From: Bacteroides sp.
GTDB lineage: Bacteria > Bacteroidota > Bacteroidia > Bacteroidales > Bacteroidaceae
DNA length: 18,167 bases
Direction: 5' to 3'
NCBI GenBank assembly: GCA_030151845.1
Contig: JASLCM010000058.1
Location: 1 to 18,167, forward strand
In this document: positions 1-6,118 of the stretch, piece after piece
Numbering within the stretch: the first letter of the stretch is position 1
How the letters are laid out: each line of letters starts with the position of its first letter
Translations under genes and position numbers: made by a program
Notes under the pieces: generated by a model
Databases searched by the model: none
Told to the model about the DNA's origin: nothing
The model's input: the letters and a program-made list of their open reading frames with translations, nothing else

Positions 1-17
1 TGAATGAATAAAGTGAA

Positions 18-581
18 CTATTTGCGTATGATTGTAATTACGCCATCTTCCTCTACTTTTAAAATACTAGAGGGCTGTGGAGCCGACAAGTCGTCTTGTC
101 GGTAAGTAACTATATAATCTACCAACCCTTTCAACTCTTCATTGATTTGACTAAAATTAGCTGGAGCTGGCTCTCCACTAAAGTTTGCAGAGGTTGAAAC
201 TATAGCCTTCCTGTAACGCCGACAAAGTTTCTGAGAGAACTCCTCATGTGTAATACGCATTCCAACACTACCATCCTCTGCGACTAAATTGGGAGCGAGA
301 TTTCTTGCTCCAGAGTAAATTATCGTAAGTGGGGTTACTGCGACCTCTAATAGGTCCCAAGCAATAGGAGGGACATCACGCACATAAAAATCAACTTTCA
401 CCTCAGAGTCTACTAATACAAGCATCGCTTTTGAATCGGCTCTCCTTTTGATTTCATACACTCTTTTTACCGCATCAGGATTGGTCGCATCACAGCCTAA
501 TCCCCATATTGTATCGGTGGGATATAGTATAACCCCCCCCTTTTCAAGCACTTCACAGCACTTTTTTATATCTTCTATCAT
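18..581 (-). CDS. tsaC: L-threonylcarbamoyladenylate synthase (YrdC/Sua5 family, short form)
   Basis: The product (187 aa) should make threonylcarbamoyl-AMP from threonine, bicarbonate and ATP in the cytoplasm, the first step of the t6A37 modification of ANN-decoding tRNAs. The whole protein is one YrdC fold. It shows YPTDT at residues 20-24 followed by WGLG, the basic KRR at 45-47 with SKAM just after, and STSANFSG at 129-136, which are the substrate-binding motifs of the family. It lacks the C-terminal Sua5 domain, so it is the short TsaC-like form. The motifs fit TsaC better than the paralogue YciO, although a YciO-like role cannot be fully excluded. The start ATG (579-581) lies 33 bases downstream of a -7 box on the minus strand, in a promoter shared with the divergent thioesterase gene. 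A run of eight G (533-540 on the plus strand read as C) encodes Lys-Gly-Gly-Val at residues 14-17. Confidence 0.88.
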   Translation of the reverse strand: MIEDIKKCCEVLEKGGVILYPTDTIWGLGCDATNPDAVKRVYEIKRRADSKAMLVLVDSEVKVDFYVRDVPPIAWDLLEVAVTPLTIIYSGARNLAPNLVAEDGSVGMRITHEEFSQKLCRRYRKAIVSTSANFSGEPAPANFSQINEELKGLVDYIVTYRQDDLSAPQPSSILKVEEDGVITIIRK

Positions 582-613
582 TGTGTTGAATTTTATTCAT
601 TAGGAATAACTAA

Positions 614-630
614 CAAAAATAGTATTTTTG
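614..630. promoter_or_regulatory. Palindromic bidirectional promoter core (two back-to-back -7 boxes)
   Basis: The sequence CAAAAATAGTATTTTTG is symmetric around G622. Read on the plus strand, TATTTTTG (623-630) fits the Bacteroidetes -7 consensus TAnnTTTG and points at the thioesterase gene. Read on the minus strand, the mirror copy (614-621) gives the same TATTTTTG pointing at tsaC. I see no convincing TTTG -33 box on either side, so promoter strength is uncertain. The symmetry could also serve as an operator. Confidence 0.5.
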
Positions 631-664
631 TATGACAATAGGAAAAAATAGTTTATATAAAGAT

Positions 665-1090
665 ATGAAAGAGACTAAATTCAAGCACACACTACCTATC
701 CAATTAAGGTTCAATGATATTGACAAATTTGGACATGTAAACAATGCCATATTCTTCACCTTTTTTGACCTCGGAAAAACCGAGTACTTTAACTATGTAT
801 GCCCACATATTGACTGGGATATAGATGGAATCGTTGTGGCTCATATTGAGGTCGACTTCCTCTCACAAATCTTTTCTGAAGACAAAATAGCTGTGCAAAC
901 AAAAGTATCACGTATAGGTAATAAAAGTTTTGATCTTTTCCAACAGATTATAGATTTAACTACAAAGGAGATTAAGTGTGTTTGCCACTCGGTTATGGTT
1001 GCCTATGATGTAAAAAAGCACCAATCAAAAGAGCTGCAAGAGGACTGGAAAAAAGCCATCACACTTTTTGAAGAGGAGGAACTAATCTAA
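665..1090 (+). CDS. Acyl-CoA thioesterase, 4HBT hotdog family
   Basis: The protein (141 aa from this start) is a single hotdog-fold domain of the 4-hydroxybenzoyl-CoA thioesterase type, a cytoplasmic hydrolase of acyl-CoA or acyl-ACP thioesters. Near the N-terminus it has RFNDIDKFGHVNN, the usual active-site signature, with D20 the probable catalytic carboxylate and GHVNN at 23-27 starting the long central helix (FFTFFDLGKTEYF). The exact substrate is not readable. An in-frame ATG at 632 would add 11 residues (MTIGKNSLYKD), but it sits right behind the -7 box at 623-630 and probably precedes the transcription start, so ATG 665 is preferred. Family members normally begin only a few residues before the strand carrying the motif, which agrees. 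It diverges from tsaC and is separated from recJ by 199 bases, so it is probably its own unit. Confidence 0.82.
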   Translation: MKETKFKHTLPIQLRFNDIDKFGHVNNAIFFTFFDLGKTEYFNYVCPHIDWDIDGIVVAHIEVDFLSQIFSEDKIAVQTKVSRIGNKSFDLFQQIIDLTTKEIKCVCHSVMVAYDVKKHQSKELQEDWKKAITLFEEEELI

Positions 1091-1211
1091 CTTTCCAACT
1101 CTTTTCTCCATGAAAACACAGGCTTTTTTCATGAAAAAAAAAAGAAAAAACCCCCTGTTTTAGCAACAGATAAAATCTCTCTTTTACCCCTATATGTTCG
1201 ATCTTTTTTCG

Positions 1212-1219
1212 TAATTTTA
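1212..1219 (+). promoter_or_regulatory. Possible -7 box of recJ promoter
   Basis: TAATTTTA in the context CGTAATTTTACC matches TAnnTTTG in seven of eight positions and sits 70 bases before the recJ start. No TTTG lies at the expected distance upstream, so this is a weak call. Confidence 0.3.
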
Positions 1220-1228
1220 CCAAATTGA

Positions 1229-1255
1229 AGAGGATTCTATAAAGTAGACTCCTCT
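1229..1255 (+). other. Hairpin in the recJ 5' leader
   Basis: AGAGGA (1229-1234) pairs with TCCTCT (1250-1255). After one T-C mismatch, TCTA (1236-1239) pairs with TAGA (1245-1248), leaving a five-base loop TAAAG. That makes ten base pairs with one internal mismatch, ending 34 bases before the recJ ATG. No T tract follows, so it is not an intrinsic terminator. It may be an mRNA 5' stabiliser or chance. Confidence 0.35.
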
Positions 1256-1289
1256 CCTTGCTGAAGAAAAGAAAAAAACAATATATAAA

Positions 1290-3017
1290 ATGAATTACGA
1301 ATGGAAACGAACCCCCATTACATCCAAGCAAATGCAGCTAAGCCAAGAGCTAGCGCAAGAGACAGGAGTTGATCCTATCATTGCTAAACTCCTTGTACAA
1401 AGAGGAATAACTACTTCTATAGAGATGAAGAAGTTCTTCAAGCCACAGTTGAGAGACCTTCACGATCCATTTTTGATGAACGATATGGACATTGCAATAG
1501 ATCGTTTAAACCTTGCTATGGGTAAGAAAGAAAAAATCCTCGTGTATGGAGATTATGATGTTGATGGTACTACAGCAGTAGCCTTAGTTTATAAGTTCAT
1601 TCAACAATATTACTCAAATATAGAATATTATATTCCAGATCGCAATGACGAGGGATATGGTGTCTCTTTCCAAGGAATAGACTATGCACATAAACAAGGT
1701 GTGAACCTAATCATTGTATTAGACTGTGGAATTAAAGCAACTGAAGAGATACAGTATGCGAAAGAGAAAGGTATTGATTTCATCATCTGCGACCACCATG
1801 TGCCAGATGAGGTGCTACCTCCTGCAGTAGCCATACTAAATGCCAAACGTAAAGATAACACCTATCCGTATGAGCATCTTTCTGGATGTGGAGTTGGCTT
1901 TAAGTTTATGCAGGCTTTTGCATTAAGCAATAATATAGAGTTTCACAACCTCATACCTCTCTTGGATTTAGTTGTTGTTAGTATAGCTTCGGACATTGTT
2001 CCAATAATGGGCGAGAATCGAATTCTTGCTTACCATGGATTGCGTCAATTAAATAGTAATCCTAGTGTTGGATTAAAGGCTATTATTGACATTTGTGGGT
2101 TGGTAGATAGGAAGCTTTCTATTAATGATATTATCTTTAAAATTGGTCCTCGACTAAATGCCTCTGGTAGAATTGAAAGCGGACAAGAGGCTGTTGACCT
2201 GCTCGTTGAAAAAGATTTCTCTGAAGCGCTTAAAAGAGCCAATCAGATAAACGAATACAATGAGACTAGAAAAGATTTAGACAAGGCTATTACAGAGGAG
2301 GCCATAGAGGTTGTTGCAAACATTGAAGATTTTGAATCAAAGCGATCTATTGTTTTGTACAATAAAGATTGGCACAAAGGAGTTATTGGAATAGTAGCCT
2401 CTCGACTTACTGAAACCTATTATAGACCTGCCGTTGTCTTAACTCAGTCGGATGGTATTGCTACCGGTTCTGCAAGATCTGTGCCTGGATTTGATGTATA
2501 CAAGGCCATAGAACATTGTAAAGACTTACTAGATAGTTTTGGAGGGCATACTTATGCAGCGGGCTTATCTTTACAGGTAGATAAGGTACCTGAATTTGCA
2601 AAAAGGTTTGAAGCTTTTGTACATCAACACATCCTTCCAGAACAGAGGAATGCTGTGATTCACATTGATGAAAAGCTGCATTTTAAACAAATAACCAGCA
2701 GTTTTTTTCATATGTTGAAGAAGTTTAACCCCTATGGACCTCTTAATAAAAAACCTATTTTCTATACACACGATGTGTACGATTATGGAACAAGTAAGGT
2801 GGTAGGGAGGAGACAGGAGCACATCAAGCTAGAACTAGTAGACAATCACTCAAGTAAAGTTATGAATGGCATAGCTTTTGGACAGAGTGGACATGTACGA
2901 TACATTAAGTCGAGACGCTCTTTTGACATTTGTTACACCATAGAAGAAAACATCTATAAAAAAGGAGAGGTACAACTTCAAATTGAAGCAATACGTCCCT
3001 CCGAAGAGGAAATTTAA
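1290..3017 (+). CDS. recJ: Single-stranded-DNA-specific exonuclease RecJ
   Basis: RecJ (575 aa, normal length) degrades single-stranded DNA 5' to 3' in the cytoplasm during recombinational repair and mismatch or base-excision processing. The DHH-superfamily motifs are intact: GDYDVDGTT at 87-95 (motif I, metal-binding Asp88, Asp90 and Asp92), LDCG at 144-147 (motif II), the eponymous DHH at 168-170 (motif III) and SGCGVGFKF at 198-206 (motif IV). The DHHA1 part follows, with SRLTETYYRPAVVL, then GSARSVPGFDV, and FGGHTYAAG as the GGH motif; an OB-like domain forms the C-terminus. The ATG at 1290 follows an A-rich stretch without a Shine-Dalgarno sequence. RecQ starts 12 bases after the stop, so the two genes are almost certainly cotranscribed. 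That is functionally sensible, since RecQ helicase unwinds ends that RecJ resects. Confidence 0.95.
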   Translation: MNYEWKRTPITSKQMQLSQELAQETGVDPIIAKLLVQRGITTSIEMKKFFKPQLRDLHDPFLMNDMDIAIDRLNLAMGKKEKILVYGDYDVDGTTAVALVYKFIQQYYSNIEYYIPDRNDEGYGVSFQGIDYAHKQGVNLIIVLDCGIKATEEIQYAKEKGIDFIICDHHVPDEVLPPAVAILNAKRKDNTYPYEHLSGCGVGFKFMQAFALSNNIEFHNLIPLLDLVVVSIASDIVPIMGENRILAYHGLRQLNSNPSVGLKAIIDICGLVDRKLSINDIIFKIGPRLNASGRIESGQEAVDLLVEKDFSEALKRANQINEYNETRKDLDKAITEEAIEVVANIEDFESKRSIVLYNKDWHKGVIGIVASRLTETYYRPAVVLTQSDGIATGSARSVPGFDVYKAIEHCKDLLDSFGGHTYAAGLSLQVDKVPEFAKRFEAFVHQHILPEQRNAVIHIDEKLHFKQITSSFFHMLKKFNPYGPLNKKPIFYTHDVYDYGTSKVVGRRQEHIKLELVDNHSSKVMNGIAFGQSGHVRYIKSRRSFDICYTIEENIYKKGEVQLQIEAIRPSEEEI

Positions 3018-3029
3018 AAGACTAAAAAG

Positions 3030-4934
3030 TTGAGTATCTCAAAAACATACCTTGACATTTTAGAAAAGTACTGGGGGTACACCTCTTTCAGAGGTAAGCA
3101 AGAAGCCATTATTGAAAGTATTGGCCAAGGAGATGACACACTAGGCCTTATGCCTACGGGAGGAGGGAAGTCCATTACATTTCAAGTTCCTGCTTTGGCA
3201 CAGCCTGGAATTTGTCTTGTCATTACTCCACTCATAGCCTTGATGAAGGACCAGGTACAAAACTTAAGAAGAAGAGGGATTAAAGCTACTGCCATCTACT
3301 CCGGAATGAGTAGGCAAGAGATTATTATAGCTTTAGATAATTGTATCTTTGGTGATTATAAGTTTCTATATGTCTCTCCCGAACGATTGGAAACTGAGCT
3401 TTTCCTTCAAAAGCTGAAGTCATTAAATGTTTCTATTATTACAGTGGATGAGAGTCACTGCATCTCACAATGGGGTTATGATTTTCGTCCAGCCTATTTA
3501 AACATCACCCAAATAAGGAACTACCTTCCCAACACCCCGGTATTAGCCTTAACAGCAACAGCAACTCCAACTGTTGTAAAAGACATTCAACAGCAACTCT
3601 CCTTTCCTAAAGAGAATGTCATATCTATGAGTTTTGCTAGAGAGAACCTAGCTTATCGTGTTCTCCCTACTGAAAACAAAGAGGATTCTCTACATAAATT
3701 GGTGGAAAATTTTCAAGGAAGTTTTATTGTATACACAAGAAACAGAGGTAAAACTAAGGAGATAGCGCAGTTCTTAACAAGAATAGGGATACCGTCGACC
3801 TTCTACCATGCTGGCTTATCAAACGAAGTAAAAGATAAGCGACAAAAAGAGTGGCAGGAGGAGAAGATACAATGCATTGTTGCTACAAATGCTTTTGGGA
3901 TGGGAATTGATAAATCTAACGTCCGACTCGTTATTCATATCGATATTCCCGACTCTATAGAGGCCTATTTTCAAGAGGCAGGTAGAGCAGGAAGAGATGG
4001 AAAGAGTGCTCAATCCATCATTCTCTATGCCAAGTCAGATAATATTCAGCTCAAGAAAAGGGTTACAGATAATTTCCCTGATCGAGAGTATATTAAAACA
4101 GTCTATGAAAAGTTACAATACTATTTTCAAATGGCTATGGGCGATGGACAAGGGTGCAAACTAGAATTTGATATAGCCGATTTTTGTAAAAAGTTTAAAT
4201 TTTTCCCTGTTCCTGTTGATAGTGCATTGCGCATATTATCATTGGCTGGTTACATTGAATATACTGATACGCAAGACAACACCTCTCGCTTGCTTTTTAA
4301 AATTCACCGAGAAAGTCTCTATCACCACCTGAACAGTGATACGCAAACAGATCTCATTATTCAAACGTTGTTGAGATCTTACACAGGTATTTTTACAGAC
4401 TATGCCTATATCAATGAATCTTTACTTGCTAGTAGATGTGGTTGTACGCAGAGTCAGGTCTATCAAACACTAAAGATACTGGCTCAAAAAGGAATCGTGC
4501 ACTATATACCAAGAAAAAACACCCCCTATATTATCTATAGCAAAGCTAGGGTTGATACGAAATACATACACATTGACAGAAAAATATATGACGACCGAAA
4601 AGAGCGGTATGAAGAGCGTATAAATGCAATGTTAAACTACTTGCAGTCTACACAAACTTGTAGAAGCAGGTTACTTCTAAACTATTTTGGTGAAAAGAGA
4701 ACAGAAGAGTGCAAACGATGTGATATCTGTCTAAAAAGAGGGGGAAGCAAAGAGCTAAACAGAGAGAGATTAATTGATCAAATAAAGGAGGTTCTAAAAA
4801 ATGGGCCTCAACCCTTACCGCATATTCTAGCAACATTAAAGGAGTATAACCAGGAGTTGGTTGTGCAAAACATACGAAACCTCACACAAGAGGGTATTCT
4901 AAAAGAAAACTTAGGCGATATTAGCCTAGTATAA
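3030..4934 (+). CDS. recQ: ATP-dependent DNA helicase RecQ, with displaced zinc module
   Basis: This SF2 3' to 5' DNA helicase (634 aa) carries motif 0 (FRGKQEAII, 20-28), Walker A MPTGGGKS (41-48), DESH box (140-143) followed by CISQWGYDFRP, ALTATAT (173-179), a VATNAFGMGID segment (284-294) and QEAGRAGRDG (315-324, arginine finger). The zinc-binding cluster is C544, C561, C564 and C567 within the usual CRSRLLLNYFGE context. In E. coli RecQ that cluster follows helicase lobe 2 almost directly. Here about 165 residues (roughly 350-515) intervene, containing stretches that look like winged-helix segments (around 380-412 and 455-495). No clear HRDC domain is seen. The start is TTG: the next in-frame Met is inside Walker A, so initiation must be upstream, and TTG 3030 follows the recJ stop by 12 bases. 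Confidence 0.93.
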   Translation: MSISKTYLDILEKYWGYTSFRGKQEAIIESIGQGDDTLGLMPTGGGKSITFQVPALAQPGICLVITPLIALMKDQVQNLRRRGIKATAIYSGMSRQEIIIALDNCIFGDYKFLYVSPERLETELFLQKLKSLNVSIITVDESHCISQWGYDFRPAYLNITQIRNYLPNTPVLALTATATPTVVKDIQQQLSFPKENVISMSFARENLAYRVLPTENKEDSLHKLVENFQGSFIVYTRNRGKTKEIAQFLTRIGIPSTFYHAGLSNEVKDKRQKEWQEEKIQCIVATNAFGMGIDKSNVRLVIHIDIPDSIEAYFQEAGRAGRDGKSAQSIILYAKSDNIQLKKRVTDNFPDREYIKTVYEKLQYYFQMAMGDGQGCKLEFDIADFCKKFKFFPVPVDSALRILSLAGYIEYTDTQDNTSRLLFKIHRESLYHHLNSDTQTDLIIQTLLRSYTGIFTDYAYINESLLASRCGCTQSQVYQTLKILAQKGIVHYIPRKNTPYIIYSKARVDTKYIHIDRKIYDDRKERYEERINAMLNYLQSTQTCRSRLLLNYFGEKRTEECKRCDICLKRGGSKELNRERLIDQIKEVLKNGPQPLPHILATLKEYNQELVVQNIRNLTQEGILKENLGDISLV

Positions 4935-4958
4935 CTAACACTAATTCTTACTATCAAC

Positions 4959-5879
4959 ATGGCAAATCTATTTAAGTCTTTATTTAAATCCACTAAAAAA
5001 ACAGAAAAAAAGAGTGAACCCAACAAAGATTTCGAAATTTTAAAATACGATGGTATACGGGCACTTCAAATGGGGAAAGTGGATTTCGCAATAACTTGTT
5101 TTGAACATGCACTTGATTTAGAAGAAGATTTTGAAACAAGAACCTATCTAGGAAACTCCTACATAAGGATGGAGTGCTTTCATGAAGCGATTGATGTATT
5201 TAGTCAGCTATTCGAAAAAGAGCCCAATCATCTTCCTACTTTACAAACGCTTACACAGCTCTTTCACATCACATCCAACTATACTGAAGTGAAGAAATAT
5301 AGCCTACTTGGAGTAGAAAAAGCTGAAAACCCATCTTTCTTCAATTATATGCTTGCTATTGCCTATAAAGAGGAAAACGATTTAATACAGGCCATGGTAG
5401 AGGTATCTAATGCCATTACTCAAGATCCTCATTTCATTGAAGCTAGATTGCTTAGGGTTCAATTACTTGTTTTATTAATGCAATATAAAGAGTGTTCTAC
5501 TGACCTTGATGAAATTTTCAGCATTCAACCAGAACATGAAGGTGCTCTAGAACTACAAGCTGAAGTCTTTCAAAAGATCAACAAAGAAGATGAGGCTATA
5601 ACTACCTACCAACAGTTAATTGCTTTAAATCCTTTTGCAGAGAGGGCTTATGTCCAACTGGGTAATCTTTATATCAATAGAAATGAAATTGAGCTTGCCC
5701 ATAAATGTGTAGAGGATGGTCTCGAGCTCTTACCTGAATCTGTTGATCTTTTAACAGTGAGGGCTAAAATAGCTGTGCTTAGCGGTAAAAAGGAGGAGGC
5801 TAGTAAATACTTACAGCAAGCTGTTGAGCTTAAGCCTGAAGAACTCCAGCAACTATCTGGAACATTTACTTCAAAATAA
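4959..5879 (+). CDS. Tetratricopeptide repeat protein
   Basis: The protein (306 aa) begins with a short Lys-rich stretch (NLFKSLFKSTKKTEKKSE) without a hydrophobic signal sequence, so it is probably cytoplasmic. From about residue 30 it is a run of six to eight TPR-like helical hairpins. Examples are GKVDFAITCFEHALDLEED, CFHEAIDVFSQLFEKEPNH, KEDEAITTYQQLIALNPF and GKKEEASKYLQQAVELKPE, each with the typical Ala/Gly spacing and a Pro near the repeat end. No catalytic domain is present, so it is likely a protein-protein interaction scaffold. The specific partner is unknown. It starts 24 bases after recQ with no visible promoter between, so it should be the last gene of recJ-recQ-TPR. No hairpin terminator is seen after its stop. 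Transcripts reading through would meet the attenuator terminator at 6073-6107. Confidence 0.8.
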   Translation: MANLFKSLFKSTKKTEKKSEPNKDFEILKYDGIRALQMGKVDFAITCFEHALDLEEDFETRTYLGNSYIRMECFHEAIDVFSQLFEKEPNHLPTLQTLTQLFHITSNYTEVKKYSLLGVEKAENPSFFNYMLAIAYKEENDLIQAMVEVSNAITQDPHFIEARLLRVQLLVLLMQYKECSTDLDEIFSIQPEHEGALELQAEVFQKINKEDEAITTYQQLIALNPFAERAYVQLGNLYINRNEIELAHKCVEDGLELLPESVDLLTVRAKIAVLSGKKEEASKYLQQAVELKPEELQQLSGTFTSK

Positions 5880-5905
5880 TATTTCCACAAAAAAACAGCA
5901 AAACA

Positions 5906-5936
5906 TTCGTTTTCTAATACAAAAGTTATACATTTG
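5906..5936 (+). promoter_or_regulatory. Promoter of the Phe/Tyr leader and operon
   Basis: TACATTTG (5929-5936) is a perfect match to the Bacteroidetes -7 consensus TAnnTTTG. TTCG (5906-5909), 19 bases upstream, is a partial -33 box. Transcription would start near 5942-5945, giving about 20 bases before the leader peptide ATG at 5964. Confidence 0.6.
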
Positions 5937-5963
5937 TAAAAATAGTTCTAATAAAAGAGAGTA

Positions 5964-6047
5964 ATGAACCTTTTTACTTACACATATTTTTTCTTTTACT
6001 TTTACTTTTACCAAAAAGTAGAGCGGGAATTTGTATGTGTTATTTAA
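5964..6047 (+). CDS. Phe/Tyr attenuation leader peptide (pheL-like)
   Basis: This small ORF encodes 27 residues starting MNLFTYTYFFFYFYFYQ and ending EREFVCVI before TAA. Twelve residues are aromatic: seven Phe and five Tyr. In residues 4-16 all but two are Phe or Tyr. The ORF begins about 20 bases after a predicted transcription start and ends 25 bases before an intrinsic terminator that precedes pheA. Its 3' half contains the antiterminator segment (6021-6032), so a ribosome reaching the stop codon would mask it. This is the classical design of a regulatory leader peptide whose translation senses charged tRNA-Phe and tRNA-Tyr. The function of the peptide itself is probably none. Similar aromatic runs could arise from a pyrimidine-rich tract by chance, but the match of the codons to the downstream pathway makes that unlikely. 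Confidence 0.85.
   Translation: MNLFTYTYFFFYFYFYQKVEREFVCVI
6000..6023 (+). promoter_or_regulatory. Candidate 1:2 (protector/pause) hairpin within the leader ORF
   Basis: TACTTTT (6003-6009) pairs perfectly with AAAAGTA (6014-6020) across a four-base loop. The pairing extends weakly through U-G, U-A and U-G pairs to 6000/6023, taking in the first three bases of the antiterminator segment. This could be the pause hairpin that lets a ribosome catch the polymerase. It is AU-rich and weak. Confidence 0.4.
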
Positions 6048-6085
6048 ACGGTTAAGAAACATATTAAATAGTAAAAGTCCCGCTC
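6021..6085 (+). promoter_or_regulatory. Antiterminator pairing (region 2 with region 3)
   Basis: GAGCGGGA (6021-6028) is exactly complementary to TCCCGCTC (6078-6085), the core of the terminator 5' arm. Beyond one A-G mismatch, TTT (6030-6032) can pair with AAA (6074-6076). Forming this helix would sequester the 5' arm and prevent the terminator. The left segment lies inside the leader ORF, which makes the choice depend on ribosome position. Confidence 0.78.
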
Positions 6086-6107
6086 AATATTGAGTGGGAC
6101 TTTTTTT
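6073..6107 (+). terminator. Intrinsic terminator (attenuator) before pheA
   Basis: AAAAGTCCCGCTCA (6073-6086) pairs with TGAGTGGGACTTTT (6091-6104): fourteen pairs including one G-U and four outer A-T pairs, with a four-base ATAT loop. The strand ends in T7 (6101-6107). This is the strongest terminator on the plus strand of the window. It stands 11 bases before the pheA ATG, which places it as an attenuator rather than the end of a gene. Confidence 0.88.
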
Positions 6108-6118
6108 ATATACAAACT

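Noticed and set aside
1109..1139. CATGAAAA/TTTTCATG hairpin and the palindrome TTTTTTCATGAAAAAA after the thioesterase gene, as a terminator
   Set aside because: The stem is A/T-rich and followed by A rather than T on the transcribed strand, so it lacks the features of an intrinsic terminator.
1059..1331. Minus-strand 90-residue ORF over the thioesterase-recJ gap
   Set aside because: It overlaps the ends of two clear genes, and its Phe/Lys-rich low-complexity sequence comes from A/T tracts; no domain is visible.
5871..6062. Minus-strand 63-residue ORF over the aromatic leader
   Set aside because: It is the antisense of the Phe/Tyr leader and terminator region, has no recognisable features, and runs against the much better supported plus-strand leader peptide.
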